Shown one piece after another: positions 1 to 5,806 of a stretch of DNA of 5,806 nucleotides. Each line of letters begins with the position of its first letter. Within the stretch, counting starts at the first letter, position 1. A program made the translations under genes and the position numbers. The notes beneath the pieces are model-generated. The model saw only the letters and a program-made list of their open reading frames with translations. It had not been told where the DNA came from and did not search any database. Source of the DNA: Variovorax sp. (GTDB taxonomy: Bacteria > Pseudomonadota > Gammaproteobacteria > Burkholderiales > Burkholderiaceae_C); contig JAQGLP010000198.1 in NCBI GenBank assembly GCA_028292835.1, positions 1 through 5,806 of the forward strand. The letters run 5' to 3'.

Positions 1-282
1 CCCTACTCGGCCTTCGGCGAACTGATCGGGCTGAAGGGCATCTTCTGCGACCGGGCCGACGGCGTCGGCGCCGCCTGGGAAGAAGCGCTCGCCGCCGACC
101 GTCCCGTGGTGCTGGAATTCAAGACCGATCCCGAGGTACCGCCGCTGCCGTCGCACATCACCTTCGAGGAGGCGAAGCACTTCGCTTCCACCATCCTGGA
201 AGGCGACTCGCGCGAAGGACGGATGATTACCGGTGCCGTCCGGCAAGTGCTGAGCGCCGTGCTGCCGGGCGAGCGGCACTGA
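1..282 (+). CDS. Thiamine-diphosphate-dependent enzyme, C-terminal fragment (5' end outside window)
   Basis: The frame is open from base 1 to a TGA at 280-282 and gives the last 93 residues of a larger protein. The fragment reads as the end of the C-terminal TPP-binding domain of the acetolactate synthase/pyruvate oxidase/benzoylformate decarboxylase superfamily. It has an 'FGELIGLKGIFCD' stretch, the 'AWEEALAADRPVVLEFKTD' segment that closes the Rossmann-like domain, then 'PEVPPLPSHITFEEAK' and a C-terminal helix ending 'RQVLSAVLPG'. Such proteins are usually about 550-600 residues, so most of the gene, including the catalytic Glu and the GDG-type TPP motif, lies to the left. In databases these are often called 'thiamine pyrophosphate-requiring protein'. 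The fragment cannot tell a 2-keto acid decarboxylase from an oxidase or an acetolactate synthase-like enzyme. The family call is solid; the substrate is unknown. Confidence 0.85.
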   Translation, partial: PYSAFGELIGLKGIFCDRADGVGAAWEEALAADRPVVLEFKTDPEVPPLPSHITFEEAKHFASTILEGDSREGRMITGAVRQVLSAVLPGERH

Positions 283-403
283 GGGCGAGGAAAGTTTTCG
301 CCGAGCGCGTCCGTGGGCGCTTCAGCTTGCGCTAAGGATCGGGGGCCGCCCGCCGCTACCATGGACGCGAGGCGCCGCCCTGGCGCGACCCCACCCACAC
401 CTC
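283..403. other. Intergenic spacer between the TPP enzyme and the ABC transporter
   Basis: These 121 bases separate two plus-strand genes. I see no convincing sigma-70 promoter and no terminator with a T-run. The only structure is a short inverted repeat, AGCGC at 304-308 and GCGCT at 317-321 around an 8-base loop, with GCGCT repeated at 329-333. A five-pair stem with no T-tract is weak evidence for termination. No Shine-Dalgarno-like purine run lies directly before the ATG at 404; the bases there are C- and A-rich. An ATG at 361 is in another frame and does not extend the transporter. Confidence 0.5.
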
Positions 404-2239
404 ATGAACGCATCGCCCAACGGCCCCCCGAACCTGCTCACGACCCTGCGCCGCATCGCGGCGCTGGCCGCGCCCTATTTTCGCTCCGAGGAAAAGTGGA
501 AGGCGCGCGGCCTGCTGGCGGCAATCGTGGCGCTCAACCTGGGCGCGGTCTATATGCTGGTGCTCAACAACCAGTGGTACGCGCGCTTCTACGACGCGCT
601 GCAGAACAAGGACCAGGCGGTGTTCTGGCGCGAGATCGTCTACTTCTGCTGGATCGCGGCGGGCTTCATCGTCATTGCGATCCTGAAGTTCTACCTGACG
701 CAGCTGCTGCAGTTGCGCTGGCGCACTTGGATGACGCGCAGTTACCTGGCGCGCTGGATGGCCAACCACACCTTCTACCGGCTGGAGCTGGCGCGCTACG
801 CGCAGGCGGACGCCGGCGGCCATCCGCCCGACAACCCCGACCAGCGCATCCAGGAGGACATGCAGCTCTTCACCGACTACACGATGACGCTGTCGATGGG
901 ACTGCTCAACGCGGTCGTCACGCTGGCGAGCTTCGTCGGCATCCTGTGGAGCCTGTCGGGCGCCATGAGCTTCACGCTGGGCGGCAGCAGCTACACCATC
1001 GCGGGCTCGATGGTCTGGCTGGCACTGGCCTACTGCGCGGCCGGCACGGCCGTCACGCACTTCATCGGGCGACCGCTGATCGGGCTGAACTTCCAGCAGC
1101 AACGCTACGAGGCCGACTTCCGCCACCACCTGATGCGCGTGCGCGAGTACAGCGAGGCCATCGCGCTCGACCGCGGCGACAAGGTCGAGCACCGGCAGCT
1201 CGACCTGCGCTTCGGCGCCGTGCTGCGCAACTACCTGCAGCTGATCAGGAAGCAGAAGAACCTGGTGGCCTTCACGGCCTCGTTCGCCCAGGCTTCCGTC
1301 ATCTTCGCCTTCATCGTGCAGGCGCCGCGCTTCTTCAGCGGCGCCATCCAGCTCGGGCAGCTGATGCAGGTCAACTCGGCGTTCGGGCGGGTGCAGGATT
1401 CGCTCTCGTGGTTCGTCGACAACTACGACCGCATTGCCGTCTGGCGTGCCACCGCCGACCGGCTCACCAGCTTCGAGGCCGCCATGCGCGCCCACGCCGG
1501 GGCGGCCAATGCGCTGGAGCGGGCGCCGGCCGACGCGGCAGCCGGACTGCGCGCCGACGGCCTGACCATTGCCCTGCCCGACGGCACGCCCCTGCTGGCC
1601 GACGCGTCGCTGCGCGTGGCGCCCGGCGACAACGTGCTGCTGCAGGGTCCCTCGGGCAGTGGCAAGTCGACCCTGTTTCGCGCCTTTGCGGGCATCTGGC
1701 CGTTCGCGCGCGGCCATGTGCGGATGCCGGCCGATGCCATGTTCATCCCGCAGCGCCCCTACGTGCCCGACGGCACCCTGCGCGACGCGGTGGCCTACCC
1801 CGATCCGGCCAGCGACTACGACGACGCCGCCCTGCGGCGCGCGCTCGTCGACGCCCTGCTGCCCCAGCTCGCCGGCCGCCTCGACGACAGCGACGCCTGG
1901 AGCCAGAAACTCTCGGGCGGCGAGCAGCAGCGCTTGGCCATTGCGCGCGTGCTGCTCAAGAAGCCGGCCTGGCTGTTCGCCGACGAAGCCACCAGCGCGC
2001 TCGACGAGAAAGCCGAAAGCACCCTGTACCAGCGGCTGGCGGCCACCGTGCGCTCGGGCGGCGGCGCCATGGTGTCGATCGCGCACCGCGCCTCCGTCGG
2101 CGCCCACCATCCGCAGCGCTGGACGCTGAGCCCCGCGCCCGAAGGCGCCGCGGCGCGCTACCGCGTGCGCACAGAGGCCGAGGCCATCACCGCCAGCCCC
2201 GCCGATACCGATACCGCCGCCGCCGGAGCCGCCGCGTGA
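404..2239 (+). CDS. SbmA/BacA-YddA-type ABC transporter, fused permease and ATPase
   Basis: This 611-residue protein has an N-terminal membrane domain and a C-terminal ATPase domain, so it should act as a homodimer in the inner membrane. The membrane half matches the ABC_membrane_2 (SbmA/BacA) type: a conserved 'LNNQWYARFYDALQ' stretch at about 54-67, 'NPDQRIQED' at 144-152, and hydrophobic segments near 36-56, 80-100, 164-186, 199-221 and 286-306. The ATPase half is complete: Walker A GPSGSGKST at 415-423 (Lys421), Q-loop Gln450, signature LSGGEQQR at 503-510, Walker B ending in Asp527-Glu528, D-loop SALD at 531-534 and H-loop His561. SbmA itself lacks an ATPase domain, so the closer relatives are YddA and mycobacterial Rv1819c, whose family is linked to uptake or export of peptides, bleomycin or cobalamin. 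The substrate here is unknown. The tail, after about residue 590, is a low-complexity run of Ala, Thr and Asp. ATG 404 is the first ATG in frame and gives the expected family N-terminus, despite no visible ribosome site. Confidence 0.93.
   Translation: MNASPNGPPNLLTTLRRIAALAAPYFRSEEKWKARGLLAAIVALNLGAVYMLVLNNQWYARFYDALQNKDQAVFWREIVYFCWIAAGFIVIAILKFYLTQLLQLRWRTWMTRSYLARWMANHTFYRLELARYAQADAGGHPPDNPDQRIQEDMQLFTDYTMTLSMGLLNAVVTLASFVGILWSLSGAMSFTLGGSSYTIAGSMVWLALAYCAAGTAVTHFIGRPLIGLNFQQQRYEADFRHHLMRVREYSEAIALDRGDKVEHRQLDLRFGAVLRNYLQLIRKQKNLVAFTASFAQASVIFAFIVQAPRFFSGAIQLGQLMQVNSAFGRVQDSLSWFVDNYDRIAVWRATADRLTSFEAAMRAHAGAANALERAPADAAAGLRADGLTIALPDGTPLLADASLRVAPGDNVLLQGPSGSGKSTLFRAFAGIWPFARGHVRMPADAMFIPQRPYVPDGTLRDAVAYPDPASDYDDAALRRALVDALLPQLAGRLDDSDAWSQKLSGGEQQRLAIARVLLKKPAWLFADEATSALDEKAESTLYQRLAATVRSGGGAMVSIAHRASVGAHHPQRWTLSPAPEGAAARYRVRTEAEAITASPADTDTAAAGAAA
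2225..2228 (+). promoter_or_regulatory. Ribosome binding site for the monooxygenase-fold gene
   Basis: GGAG sits seven bases before the GTG at 2236, inside the last codons of the transporter gene. It supports GTG 2236 as the real start rather than any of the far-upstream starts in the same open frame, which only run through the shadow of the transporter. Confidence 0.6.
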
Positions 2240-2574
2240 TCGCCGCCACCCCCGAGCCGCCCTACTACGCGGTCATCTTCACCTCGCTGCGCACCGAGGG
2301 CGACCACGGCTACGAGGCCATGGCCGCGCGCATGGCCGAGCTGGCGGCCGAGCAGCCGGGCTACCTGGGGGTGGAGGCGGCGCGCGAAGACGTCGGCATC
2401 ACGGTGAGCTACTGGCGCGACCTCGAATCGATCCGCGCCTGGAAGGCCCATGCCGAGCACCTGGTCGCCCAGCGGGCGGGCCGCGACACTTGGTACCGCG
2501 ACTACAGGACGCGCATCGCGAAGGTCGAGCGCGACTACGGACGGACCGATGCGTCCGGACCGCGCTCGACGTAG
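2236..2574 (+). CDS. Antibiotic biosynthesis monooxygenase (ABM) fold protein
   Basis: This is a 112-residue protein. The GTG start at 2236-2238 overlaps the transporter stop (TGA 2237-2239) in a GTGA arrangement, which suggests translational coupling. It resembles the small dimeric alpha+beta-barrel ABM family (YgiN/YqjZ-like). An opening strand 'YYAVIFTSLR' at 10-19 leads to a helix, then 'EQPGYLGVEAARE' at 39-51, 'ITVSYWRDLESIRAWKAH' at 55-72 and 'TWYRDYRTRIAKVERDYG' at 85-102. The family includes small quinol- or polyketide-oxidising monooxygenases and haem-degrading enzymes, but many members are uncharacterised. The 'SYWRDLESIRAWKAH…AQ…G…WY' subgroup has no established substrate that I know of. 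It probably acts in the cytoplasm as a dimer. The last 40 bases overlap the 3' end of queC on the other strand. The fold call is firm; an enzymatic activity is only inferred. Confidence 0.85.
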   Translation: MIAATPEPPYYAVIFTSLRTEGDHGYEAMAARMAELAAEQPGYLGVEAAREDVGITVSYWRDLESIRAWKAHAEHLVAQRAGRDTWYRDYRTRIAKVERDYGRTDASGPRST

Positions 2575-3278
2575 CGCTCCCAGCCCTTTTTGCGCAACTC
2601 GCAGGCCGGACAGGCGCCGCAGCCATGGCCCCAGGGATGGCGGTGTTCGCGGTCGCCGAGGTAGCAGGTGTGGGTGTCCTGCACGATCACTTCGACCAGC
2701 GCATCGCCGCCGTCCGGCACGCCGCTGCGCTCGCCCTCGGCATGCGCCAGTTGCCAGGTAGCGGCCTTGTCGATCCACATCAGCGGCGTCTCGATCAGCA
2801 GGCGCCGCGCCAGCCCGAGCGAGAGCGCGATCTGCATCGCCTTCGTGGTGTCGTCGCGGCAGTCGGGGTAGCCCGAGAAGTCGGTCTCGCAGACGCCGGT
2901 GACGATCACCTGCAGCCCGCGCCGGTAGGCCAGCGCGCCCGCGAGCGTGAGAAACAGCAGGTTGCGCCCGGGCACGAAGGTGTTGGGCAGGCCGTCGGCC
3001 TGCATCGCGAAGGCGACCTCCTCGGTGAGCGAGGAGCCGCCGATCTGGGTCAGCGCGTCGAGCGTGAGCAGGTGGTCCTCGCCCAGCCGGGCGGACCAGC
3101 CGGCAAAACGCTCCCGCAGGCGCGCGAGCACCACGCGCCGGGCGTCGAGCTCGACGCGGTGGCGTTGTCCGTAGTCGAACCCCAGCGTTTCGACACGCTG
3201 GTATTTGTTCAGCGCCCAGGCGAGGCAGGTGGTCGAATCCTGCCCGCCCGAGAACAGGACCAGTGCGGTGGTGTGCAT
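2535..3278 (-). CDS. queC: 7-cyano-7-deazaguanine (preQ0) synthase QueC
   Basis: QueC converts 7-carboxy-7-deazaguanine to preQ0 using ammonia and ATP, through an amide intermediate. This is a cytoplasmic step on the way to queuosine in tRNA. The 247-residue protein is close to the family length, with a short extra tail. The N-terminal PP-loop ATP pyrophosphatase motif SGGQDS is at residues 10-15, followed by 'FDYGQRH' near 34-40. 'VPGRNLLFL' and 'VTGVCETDFSGYPDCRD' are typical QueC segments. The zinc-binding cysteines are all present: Cys205, Cys220, Cys223 and Cys226. ATG 3276-3278 has a good ribosome site eight bases upstream. The gene follows the DUF1854 gene by 76 bases on the same strand and could be read from the same transcript. 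No queD, queE or queF is in the window. The TAG stop lies inside the convergent monooxygenase-fold gene. Confidence 0.97.
   Translation of the reverse strand: MHTTALVLFSGGQDSTTCLAWALNKYQRVETLGFDYGQRHRVELDARRVVLARLRERFAGWSARLGEDHLLTLDALTQIGGSSLTEEVAFAMQADGLPNTFVPGRNLLFLTLAGALAYRRGLQVIVTGVCETDFSGYPDCRDDTTKAMQIALSLGLARRLLIETPLMWIDKAATWQLAHAEGERSGVPDGGDALVEVIVQDTHTCYLGDREHRHPWGHGCGACPACELRKKGWERYVERGPDASVRP
2538..2557. repeat. GC-rich hairpin inside the convergent gene overlap
   Basis: A perfect six-base inverted repeat, CGGACG at 2538-2543 and CGTCCG at 2552-2557, surrounds an eight-base loop. It lies within the coding ends of both queC and the monooxygenase-fold gene. There is no T-run on either side, so it is not a classic intrinsic terminator. 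It could slow converging polymerases, or it could be chance in GC-rich DNA. Confidence 0.35.
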
Positions 3279-3286
3279 CTGAAATA

Positions 3287-3292
3287 CCTTCC
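3287..3292 (-). promoter_or_regulatory. Ribosome binding site for queC
   Basis: On the minus strand this reads GGAAGG, eight bases before the ATG at 3278. It fixes the queC start. An ATG slightly upstream (3294-3292) is in a different frame. Confidence 0.7.
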
Positions 3293-3306
3293 ATGAAAAC
3301 CAGCTT

Positions 3307-3328
3307 AGCCCGTACCCACAGGGCTTTT
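3307..3328. terminator. Weak hairpin with a short T-run (plus-strand orientation)
   Basis: AGCCC at 3307-3311 pairs with GGGCT at 3321-3325 around a nine-base loop, followed by three more Ts (3326-3328) on the plus strand. This looks like a small intrinsic terminator, but for plus-strand transcription, whereas both flanking genes are on the minus strand. It could stop antisense transcripts running on past the monooxygenase-fold gene. On the minus strand the same stem lies in the queC leader without a T-run. The stem is short, so the call is tentative. Confidence 0.25.
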
Positions 3329-3333
3329 ACAGT

Positions 3334-3346
3334 TATCGATTCGATA
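3334..3346. repeat. 13-base palindrome in the queC leader
   Basis: TATCGA at 3334-3339 and TCGATA at 3341-3346 form a perfect inverted repeat around a single central base. It begins just 12 bases upstream of queC's hairpin in the minus direction and ends 8 bases past the DUF1854 stop. A dyad like this could be an operator half-site pair, but no family can be assigned from sequence alone. Confidence 0.35.
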
Positions 3347-3354
3347 GCGAGCAG

Positions 3355-3900
3355 CTAGAGAAAGCGCTCCAGCAGCTTGCGCGAGGCCCGGTCCAGCGCC
3401 TGCGGGTCGGGGACGCGGAACTGCACGCCGCTGGCGCTCGCGATCAGCAGCGAGCCGTCCTCCAGCCGGCGGATGTCTTCCTCGGCCTTGAGCACGAACG
3501 CGGTGTCGCCCCGGTCGGTGCCGACGCGCCAGGTGCTCGGCACGCCGAAGCTCGACACCGAATGCAGGCGCTGCAGCACGGGCGCGAAGTCGCGCGCGGC
3601 CAGTTCTTTCTCCAGCAGCGCGCGCGCGGCCGGCGGCAGGGCGTCGAGCCGATCGACCCACTGGCGCTCGCGCCCGTCGGCGCCGACCAGCGACAGGCCC
3701 TGGTCGGGCGCCGTCAGCGGAAAGGCCCGCACCGGCACGATGCCCGCGTGGCGCTCGCCGTGCGCGTCGATCAGCACCAGCTGCCCGAAGGCATCGCGCT
3801 CCAGTTGAAAGTCGGCGGCGGCGACCGCCGGGACGGCGGAGTGCTCGGCGCTGTCGCGCTTGGCCTCAATCAATCCCTGGCCAGGGAATTTCCCGTTCAT
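3355..3900 (-). CDS. DUF1854 family protein coupled to an ABC exporter
   Basis: This 181-residue protein is soluble by appearance, with no signal peptide and no membrane segment. After a variable first 30 residues it follows the DUF1854 pattern: 'FQLERDAFGQLVLIDAHGE' at 31-49, 'GIVPVRAFPLTAPDQGLSLV' at 53-72, and 'ERQWVDRLDALP' at 78-89. A second half reads 'HSVSSFGVPSTWRVGTDRG' at 113-131, then 'FVLKAEEDIRRL' at 135-146 and a helical end 'LDRASRKLLERFL'. No function has been established for the domain to my knowledge. The start is clear: ATG 3900-3898 overlaps the exporter stop as ATGA, and a GGGGAG ribosome site lies five bases upstream. This tight coupling suggests the protein serves the exporter, perhaps as a cytoplasmic partner. 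From memory, database annotation labels such pairs in Burkholderiales 'cyanophycin metabolism-associated', on the basis of gene neighbourhood. Confidence 0.88.
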   Translation of the reverse strand: MNGKFPGQGLIEAKRDSAEHSAVPAVAAADFQLERDAFGQLVLIDAHGERHAGIVPVRAFPLTAPDQGLSLVGADGRERQWVDRLDALPPAARALLEKELAARDFAPVLQRLHSVSSFGVPSTWRVGTDRGDTAFVLKAEEDIRRLEDGSLLIASASGVQFRVPDPQALDRASRKLLERFL

Positions 3901-5806
3901 ACCGTCTCCCCGGCCGGATGTGCTGCGTGCGCGCCGAGCGTGGCCGCGACCGCCACGCCGCGCTGCTCGTCGGCGGCGGCCTCGCCGTCGCTGTCCACCT
4001 GCCGCGCCTGCGCCTGGTAGAGCCGCCAGTAGGCGCCCTGCCGTTCCATCAATTCGTCGTGCGGGCCGACCTCGACCACCTCGCCGCGGTCCATCACCAC
4101 CAGCCGGTCGGCCTTGCGCAGCGTCGAGAGCCGGTGCGCGATGGCGATGGTGGTGCGGCCCTGCACCAGGTTGTCGAGCGCGGTCTGGATCTCCTTCTCG
4201 GTCTCGGTGTCCACGGCCGAGGTGGCCTCGTCGAGGATCAGGATGCGCGGGTCGATCAGGAGCGCCCGCGCGATGCTGATGCGCTGGCGCTCCCCGCCCG
4301 AGAGGCCCGGCCCGCGCTCGCCCACCAGCGAGTCGTAGCCGTGCGCCAGCCGCAGGATGAAGTCGTGCGCGTGGGCGGCGCGCGCGGCGGCGACGATCTC
4401 GGCGCGCGTGGCCTCGGGCTTGCCGTAGGCGATGTTCTCCGCAATGGTGCCGAAGAACAGGAAGGGCTCCTGCAGCACCAGCCCGACGTGGCGCCGGTAG
4501 TCGGCCACGGCGAAGCGGCGGATGTCGGTGCCGTCGACCAGGATGGCGCCGTCGGTCACGTCGTAGAAGCGGCAGATCAGGTTGACCAGCGTGCTCTTGC
4601 CCGAGCCGCTGTGGCCGACCAGGCCGATCATCTCGCCGGGCCGGATGCTCAGGTCGAGGTCGCGGATCACGGCGCGGCTGCCGTAGCGAAAGCCCAGCCC
4701 CCGCATCTCGATGCGGCCCTGCAGTCCCTGCACCCTGACCGGGTGGGCCGGCTCCGGCACGTTGCTCACGTGATCGAGGATGTCGAAGATGCGCTTGGCG
4801 CCGGCCGCCGCCTTCTGCGTGACCGAGACGATGCGGCTCATCGAGTCGAGTCGCGTGTAGAAGCGCCCGATGTAGGCAATGAAGGCCGTCAGCACCCCGA
4901 CCGTGATGCGCCCGCGCGCCACCTGCCAAATGCCGAAGCCCCAGACGATCAGCAGGCCGATCTCGGTCAGCAGCGACACGCTCGGCGTGAAGAGCGACCA
5001 GGTGCGGTTGAGCCGGTCGTTGACCTTCAGGTTGTAGGCGTTGGCCAGGCGGAAGCGCTCGGCCTCGCGGCGCTCCTGCGCGAAGGCCTTGACCACCCGG
5101 ATGCCCGGGATGGTGTCGGCCAGCACGTTGGTGACCTCGCTCCATACCCGGTCGATCTTCTCGAAGCCGGTGCGCAGCCGGTCGCGCACGACGTGGATCA
5201 TCCAGCCGATGAAGGGCAGCGGCACCAGCGTGACGACCGCCAGCAGCGGGTTGATCGACACCAGAATGGCGGCGGTCATGGCGATCATCAGCACGTCGGT
5301 CGCGAAGTCGAGCGCATGCAGCGACAGGAAGACGTTGATGCGGTCGGTCTCCGAGCCGATGCGCGCCATCAGGTCGCCCGTGCGCTTGCCTCCGAAGTAG
5401 TCGAGAGGCAGGGTCAGCAGGTGCTCGTAGGTGCTGGTGCGCAGGTCGGCGCCGATACGCTCCGAGACCAGCGCCAGCAGGTAGGTGCGGGCCCAGCCCA
5501 GCCCCCAGCCGAGCAGCGCGGAGCCCAGCAGCGCGCTCAGGAACACCCCCACCTTGCCCGGCGCGATCTGCTGGCCGTTCTGGAACGGGATCAGGATCTC
5601 GTCCATCAGCGGAATGGTCAGGTAGGGCGGCACCAGCGTCGCGGCGGTCGACAGCAGCGTGAGCACGAAACCCACGATCAGCTGCTTGCGGTACGGCCGG
5701 GCGAAGCGCCCCAGGCGCAGCAGCACCCAGGTCGAGGGCGGTGGCGGCGCATCGGTTTCGTCGGGCGCGACCTCGTCGGGCGCCGCGGCGGCCTCGGGCG
5801 TGACAG
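3897..5806 (-). CDS. MsbA-like ABC exporter, fused permease and ATPase (5' end outside window)
   Basis: The frame is open from the right edge to the TGA at 3899-3897, giving 635 residues. Numbering from an in-frame GTG at 5726, the membrane domain has six hydrophobic segments near 16-40, 59-86, 140-157, 159-180, 249-270 and 275-295, with the exporter-type 'LPLDYFGGKRTGDLMARI' coupling region at 106-123. The ATPase is intact: Walker A GHSGSGKST at 371-379 (Lys377), Q-loop Gln419, signature LSGGERQR at 475-482, Walker B ending in Asp499-Glu500, and H-loop His531. It should work as a homodimer exporting a lipid, peptide or other hydrophobic or charged product; the substrate is unknown. The GTG is probably not the real start, because 26 further in-frame codons run to the edge. 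They encode an Ala/Pro/Asp/Glu-rich stretch ending 'DAPPPPSTW', like a linker after an N-terminal extension. It is coupled to the DUF1854 gene by an ATGA overlap. Confidence 0.93.
   Translation of the reverse strand, partial: VTPEAAAAPDEVAPDETDAPPPPSTWVLLRLGRFARPYRKQLIVGFVLTLLSTAATLVPPYLTIPLMDEILIPFQNGQQIAPGKVGVFLSALLGSALLGWGLGWARTYLLALVSERIGADLRTSTYEHLLTLPLDYFGGKRTGDLMARIGSETDRINVFLSLHALDFATDVLMIAMTAAILVSINPLLAVVTLVPLPFIGWMIHVVRDRLRTGFEKIDRVWSEVTNVLADTIPGIRVVKAFAQERREAERFRLANAYNLKVNDRLNRTWSLFTPSVSLLTEIGLLIVWGFGIWQVARGRITVGVLTAFIAYIGRFYTRLDSMSRIVSVTQKAAAGAKRIFDILDHVSNVPEPAHPVRVQGLQGRIEMRGLGFRYGSRAVIRDLDLSIRPGEMIGLVGHSGSGKSTLVNLICRFYDVTDGAILVDGTDIRRFAVADYRRHVGLVLQEPFLFFGTIAENIAYGKPEATRAEIVAAARAAHAHDFILRLAHGYDSLVGERGPGLSGGERQRISIARALLIDPRILILDEATSAVDTETEKEIQTALDNLVQGRTTIAIAHRLSTLRKADRLVVMDRGEVVEVGPHDELMERQGAYWRLYQAQARQVDSDGEAAADEQRGVAVAATLGAHAAHPAGETV
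3906..3911 (-). promoter_or_regulatory. Ribosome binding site for the DUF1854 gene
   Basis: On the minus strand this reads GGGGAG, five bases before ATG 3900, within the last codons of the exporter. It supports reinitiation or coupled translation at the ATGA junction. Confidence 0.65.

Larger units (their letters stand above)
3279..3354. other. Spacer between the DUF1854 gene and queC
   Basis: These 76 bases are visibly more A/T-rich than the rest of the window. They hold the queC ribosome site, a small hairpin and a 13-base palindrome, each listed separately. I could not identify a convincing -35/-10 pair on the minus strand. It is therefore open whether queC has its own promoter or is read through from the DUF1854 gene. 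I see no preQ1 riboswitch pattern. Confidence 0.5.

Noticed and set aside
304..321. A terminator after the TPP-enzyme gene
   Set aside because: The stem is only five pairs and is not followed by a T-run, so it is noted only as part of the spacer.
356..2110. A 584-codon minus-strand open frame opposite the YddA-type transporter
   Set aside because: It shows no recognisable domain, and it lies opposite a gene with all ABC motifs intact. Long antisense frames are expected at this GC content.
2205..2216. A tandem six-base repeat (two copies of ATACCG) near the end of the transporter gene
   Set aside because: Two copies within a low-complexity Ala/Thr/Asp tail are too few to call a functional repeat.
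313..2574. A 753-codon plus-strand open frame spanning the transporter and the monooxygenase-fold gene
   Set aside because: Only its last 112 codons, from GTG 2236, look like protein. The rest is an Arg/Ala/Pro-rich shadow of the transporter frame, common in GC-rich DNA.
2158..3294. A 378-codon minus-strand open frame over queC
   Set aside because: It is a shifted-frame shadow of queC with Arg/Ala-rich composition and no motifs; the PP-loop and zinc cysteines are in the other frame.
2490..3296. A 268-codon plus-strand open frame opposite queC
   Set aside because: It has no recognisable domain and is antisense to a clear queC.
3279..3354. A preQ1 riboswitch before queC
   Set aside because: The leader has no match that I can see to the short preQ1-I pattern (stem, C-rich loop and an A-rich 3' tail ahead of the ribosome site), and such switches are not expected in this lineage.
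3355..5145. A 596-codon minus-strand open frame apparently fusing exporter and DUF1854
   Set aside because: Only the end of this frame, from ATG 3900, is real (DUF1854). Upstream it is out of frame with the exporter and lacks ABC motifs, so there is no fusion.

Overview
The window is GC-rich coding DNA with almost no intergenic space and a strong third-position G/C bias. This fits a betaproteobacterium of the Burkholderiales, with Comamonadaceae (Variovorax-like) as my best guess from protein style. It is an inference, because there is no rRNA or other phylogenetic marker here. I found no insertion sequence, phage gene, CRISPR array, tRNA or rRNA. The window looks like ordinary chromosome rather than a mobile island.

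Left half, plus strand. The window opens inside the last 93 codons of a thiamine-diphosphate-dependent enzyme of the acetolactate synthase/pyruvate oxidase superfamily (1-282). After a 121-base spacer comes a 611-residue fused permease-ATPase ABC transporter of the SbmA/BacA-YddA type (404-2239). Its stop codon overlaps the GTG start of a 112-residue antibiotic-biosynthesis-monooxygenase-fold protein (2236-2574), so the two are probably translationally coupled.

Right half, minus strand. Reading from the right edge leftwards, there is an MsbA-like ABC exporter whose 5' end is outside the window (3897-5806). It is coupled by an ATGA overlap to a small DUF1854 protein (3355-3900). A 76-base spacer follows, then queC (2535-3278), the preQ0 synthase of the queuosine/7-deazaguanine pathway. 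queC runs convergently into the monooxygenase-fold gene, and the two coding regions overlap by 40 bases at their 3' ends.

The two halves therefore form converging transcription units, each carrying its own unrelated ABC transporter. The part least explained by known biology is the exporter-DUF1854 pair. From memory, database annotation of such pairs in Burkholderiales links them to cyanophycin (multi-L-arginyl-poly-L-aspartate) metabolism. No cyanophycin enzyme is visible in the window, so that link depends on what lies to the right. I see nothing that can be firmly called a wholly new system.
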